From contig JAIXVT010000244.1 of the NCBI GenBank assembly GCA_027482725.1, positions 1 to 8,231 on the forward strand: a DNA stretch of 8,231 bases, given 5' to 3'. Position numbers and translations under genes: made by a program. Shown here piece by piece: positions 6,264 to 8,231 of this stretch (positions are counted from its first letter, which is position 1; each line of letters opens with the position of its first letter). Under the pieces are notes generated by a model. The model made no database searches. It saw nothing but the letters and a program-made list of their open reading frames with translations, and had not been told where the DNA came from. This DNA comes from Pseudomonadota bacterium. GTDB lineage: Bacteria > Bdellovibrionota > UBA1018 > CAIMNF01.

Positions 6264-7535
6264 ATGGCATCGGCACTTCAGAGTGTAGGTCAAACGAGTA
6301 CAAATATTTCTTTGGGTAATCCCGGTAAAAAATCGGGAAACTCAACTGATGAGACCGTAAAGTCGATCCCTGTCAAACCAACGGAGAACTTACAGCGGGC
6401 GTCCAGTTATGGAAAAAATTCGTTAGTAGCGGCTGATTACATGGACGTCGGGCTAGATCCAAATCCAGAATCCTTGGTCGTTTCTGATCGCACGGATCCA
6501 ATCGTTTCGAATTTTGGGGGAAAAGGCCAGGGTTCAATTTTAGCTTTAGGACCGGTTCCTGAAAATCTGAATAAGAAGGGCCTGGGAGCAGAGGTAATCT
6601 CAGTCCAAACGTTTTCTCATCCTCGCGGAGTTGATCCCTCTCAATCGGCACTTCCCAATCAGCGAGCACTTCCTAAAAAAGCACTTGATACGGAACAATT
6701 CTTAAATACCCGTGCTGCTTTGGATTCAAAGTATACTGCAATTCCTCTTGTTGGTGAAGCCACGGAGCGCCTTGCTCAAGACAGTAAGCCAAAAATTTCC
6801 AAAAAAGATGAAGATTCCTTAGATACGCGCCCCGGCTCATCTGTTCATTTAGATCCCGGTTTAGTTTCGACATCGGTAGGTTCGAAAAACAATAGTGGTG
6901 CTCCGATTCAGGGAAACATTGTACGTAATCAAGACTTCCGCCCTGTGCTAAATCCAGAGACCATTCAAAATTTAACTCAGTCTTTGGTGGGATTAAAAAA
7001 TCAAAGTACCGGGGGTGAGATTAAAATTCGATTAAGGCCGGATCACCTCGGTGAAATTCAGTTGTTGATCAAAAATACGGGTTCAACGATTGATCTCCAG
7101 GTCAAAACAAGTTCAAGCGAAGCTAAAGCAATATTTGAGGACTCCGTTCATCAACTCAAGGAGCAACTCAACAAGCAAAATATTCAGTTATCCAAGGTTG
7201 ATTTTTCTGGACTCATTCCGCAAGAGTCAGGATCGTCCCTAGGTATAACAACTTCAAATTCTGTTTCGTCTACCCAGGGTGTTCCGGATTCTGCTCAAAA
7301 GCCTCAAGACCCAGGATTGAGCAATAATTTAGATCAATCCGGAGCTCAGCAACGACAGGGTTTCGGTCAAGGGGATTCGTCCTCTCGTCAAGACCGTTGG
7401 GTGCGTGAGGATCGCTTAGATACCTCTGGGGTAAGATCTCCTGGTTTAGGGCGTTTAGCGATGAGTCCGTCCATGGCCCAACGCTCATCGGCAAGATCTA
7501 CCGGATCCGGTCGCATTGACGTTGTTGTAGAATAG
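6264..7535 (+). CDS. fliK: Hook-length control protein FliK, C-terminal hook domain
   Basis: FliK is exported during hook growth, measures hook length and switches export specificity from hook to filament subunits. The 423 residues start with a long Ser/Pro/Gly/Asn-rich, low-complexity region (1-230) like the ruler part of FliK. Next comes the conserved hook domain (about 235-325) with GGEIKIRLRPDHLGEIQLLIKN (251-272), LQVKTSSSEAKAIFEDSVHQLKEQL, and NIQLSKVDFSG. A Gln/Ser-rich tail (330-423) follows. The hook domain makes the assignment secure. The start is doubtful: ATG 6264 has no proper Shine-Dalgarno sequence (only an AGG about 18 bases upstream), and the frame is open back to the TAA at 6237, beyond which the preceding coding segment is in the same frame. 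Translation may depend on ribosomes reinitiating after that stop. The stop TAG lies 16 bases before flgD. Confidence 0.9.
   Translation: MASALQSVGQTSTNISLGNPGKKSGNSTDETVKSIPVKPTENLQRASSYGKNSLVAADYMDVGLDPNPESLVVSDRTDPIVSNFGGKGQGSILALGPVPENLNKKGLGAEVISVQTFSHPRGVDPSQSALPNQRALPKKALDTEQFLNTRAALDSKYTAIPLVGEATERLAQDSKPKISKKDEDSLDTRPGSSVHLDPGLVSTSVGSKNNSGAPIQGNIVRNQDFRPVLNPETIQNLTQSLVGLKNQSTGGEIKIRLRPDHLGEIQLLIKNTGSTIDLQVKTSSSEAKAIFEDSVHQLKEQLNKQNIQLSKVDFSGLIPQESGSSLGITTSNSVSSTQGVPDSAQKPQDPGLSNNLDQSGAQQRQGFGQGDSSSRQDRWVREDRLDTSGVRSPGLGRLAMSPSMAQRSSARSTGSGRIDVVVE
7459..7490 (+). repeat. Inverted repeat near the end of fliK
   Basis: CGATGAG (7459-7465) and CTCATCG (7484-7490) are exact reverse complements with an 18-base loop that contains the palindrome CCATGG. 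It lies about 60 bases before flgD, with no following T-run. It could form a weak RNA hairpin but may be chance. Confidence 0.35.
7500..7511 (+). repeat. 12-bp perfect palindrome at the fliK 3' end
   Basis: ACCGGATCCGGT is self-complementary and lies 24 bases before the fliK stop and 40 bases before the flgD start. It encodes part of the Ser/Gly-rich tail (TGSG). Palindromes of this size arise by chance, and I see no partner site. Confidence 0.35.
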
Positions 7536-7540
7536 TCGGT

Positions 7541-7546
7541 AGGGGG
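7541..7546 (+). promoter_or_regulatory. Ribosome binding site of flgD
   Basis: AGGGGG sits five bases before the ATG at 7552 and fixes the flgD start. Confidence 0.75.
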
Positions 7547-7551
7547 TGTTT

Positions 7552-8231
7552 ATGGATATTCAAGACAAGGCTCAGGCGCAGCGACAAGCTATGGAATCGC
7601 TTCAGGCTCGTTTTGGCGAGAAGCCCAAAGAGCAGCGTCAGGTAAAAAAGACCCTCGATAAAGACGATTTCATGAAAATTATGATTTCGGAAATGCGACA
7701 TCAGGATCCAACAAAGCCAATGGACGCAGAGAAAATGTCTACGCAGATGGCTCAAGTAACTTCTGTTGAGCAAATGCAGAATATAGGAAAAGCGGTCGAA
7801 CGCTTGTCCGAAAAGCATCAGACATCGGATAGGTTAGCGATGAGTGGATTGATCGGTAAACAGGTAACCGTGGATAAGGGACGATTTCAGCATATAAAAG
7901 GGGACTTTTCACCAATAAATTTTGATCTCCCCGAAGATGCGTCCAAGTTAAAGCTAAAAGTAATCGATGACGCAGGAGAGGTGGTTTTCTCAAAAGAAAT
8001 CGAGCCCAGAAAAGCAGGTCCACAAGTATTTAACTGGGATGGCCTTCAGGAAAATGGGACTTACTCAAGATCGGGAACTTATGCTGTTCGCGTAGAAGCT
8101 GAAAACATTAAGGGATCAGCAATACCCATTGATCCCATGTCTAAAGAAACCATTGTTGGTGTTTCTTTTGAAGGTGGAGGAACGCACTTTCTTGTTGGTG
8201 ATCAGAAAAATCCTCAAAAAGTTAATTTTAG
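7552..8231 (+). CDS. flgD: Flagellar hook capping protein FlgD, 3'-truncated by window edge
   Basis: FlgD is exported through the rod and forms the cap under which hook subunits (FlgE) polymerise. The frame is open from ATG 7552 to the end of the window, giving 226 complete codons. The N-terminal export and polymerisation region (about 36-78) carries the family pattern DDFMKIMISEMRHQDPTKPM followed by QMAQVTSVEQMQNI. After a helical linker comes the beta-rich head: a Tudor-like part starting at LIGKQVTVDKG (about 100-115), then an Ig-like part with VFNWDGLQENGTYSRSGTYAVRVEAEN, the FlgD pattern of a WDG turn before a Y-x-V strand. FlgD proteins are often 220-250 residues, so probably only a few codons are missing. 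Position after fliK fits, and flgE would be expected next but is outside the window. Confidence 0.97.
   Translation, partial: MDIQDKAQAQRQAMESLQARFGEKPKEQRQVKKTLDKDDFMKIMISEMRHQDPTKPMDAEKMSTQMAQVTSVEQMQNIGKAVERLSEKHQTSDRLAMSGLIGKQVTVDKGRFQHIKGDFSPINFDLPEDASKLKLKVIDDAGEVVFSKEIEPRKAGPQVFNWDGLQENGTYSRSGTYAVRVEAENIKGSAIPIDPMSKETIVGVSFEGGGTHFLVGDQKNPQKVNF

Noticed and set aside
6320..6338. TCCCG / CGGGA inverted repeat with A-rich loop in fliK, considered as a terminator
   Set aside because: Only five pairs, a nine-base loop and no T-run after it; it lies inside an open coding region.
7455..7845. TTAGCGATGAGT occurring in both fliK (7455) and flgD (7834)
   Set aside because: A single 12-base match encoding Leu-Ala-Met-Ser in both places, with no further copies; best taken as coincidence.

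Overview
This window is a stretch of a chromosomal flagellar operon. All genes are on the + strand and tightly packed. The order is fliF (5' end cut off), fliG, fliH, fliI, fliJ, a MotE-like gene, a two-part fliK region, and flgD (3' end cut off). This is the classic basal-body/export/hook order (fliF-G-H-I-J-ylxF/motE-K-flgD), shared by Bacillus-type fla/che operons and several delta-proteobacterial and Bdellovibrionota lineages. Base composition is moderate. The MotE-like protein has a signal-peptide-like start and FliF has a long Gly/Pro/Gln-rich loop. My best guess is a Gram-negative motile bacterium of the former delta-proteobacteria, perhaps Bdellovibrionota. This rests on gene order and remembered protein similarity, and the sequence alone cannot settle it.

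Layout: 2-1597 is the FliF MS ring, lacking its N-terminus. 1610-2629 is FliG, the rotor switch. 2633-3457 is FliH and 3454-4827 is FliI, the export ATPase and its regulator. A 53-base, very AT-rich spacer (4828-4880) is the longest gene-free stretch. 4881-5354 is FliJ, the export stalk. 5351-5935 is a MotE-like exported coiled-coil protein. 5892-6239 and 6264-7535 look like the N- and C-terminal parts of the hook-length ruler FliK. 7552 to the window end is FlgD, the hook cap. No gene-free stretch exceeds 300 bases, and I see no tRNA, rRNA, mobile element, CRISPR array or convincing transcription terminator or promoter.

How they work together: FliF forms the inner-membrane ring. FliG docks on its cytoplasmic tail and receives torque from the stator. 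FliH, FliI and FliJ energise and feed the type III export gate. FlgD (hook cap) and FliK (ruler) are exported to build the hook and set its length. MotE-like proteins are linked to stator or periplasmic assembly.

The one real oddity is in fliK. A single TAA codon at 6237-6239 separates two open stretches that are in the same reading frame. The upstream part has the good ribosome binding site and a FliK-like N-terminus. The downstream part has the FliK C-terminal hook domain but a poor ribosome binding site. Otherwise this is an ordinary, well-conserved flagellar locus, and I find no evidence of an undescribed system.
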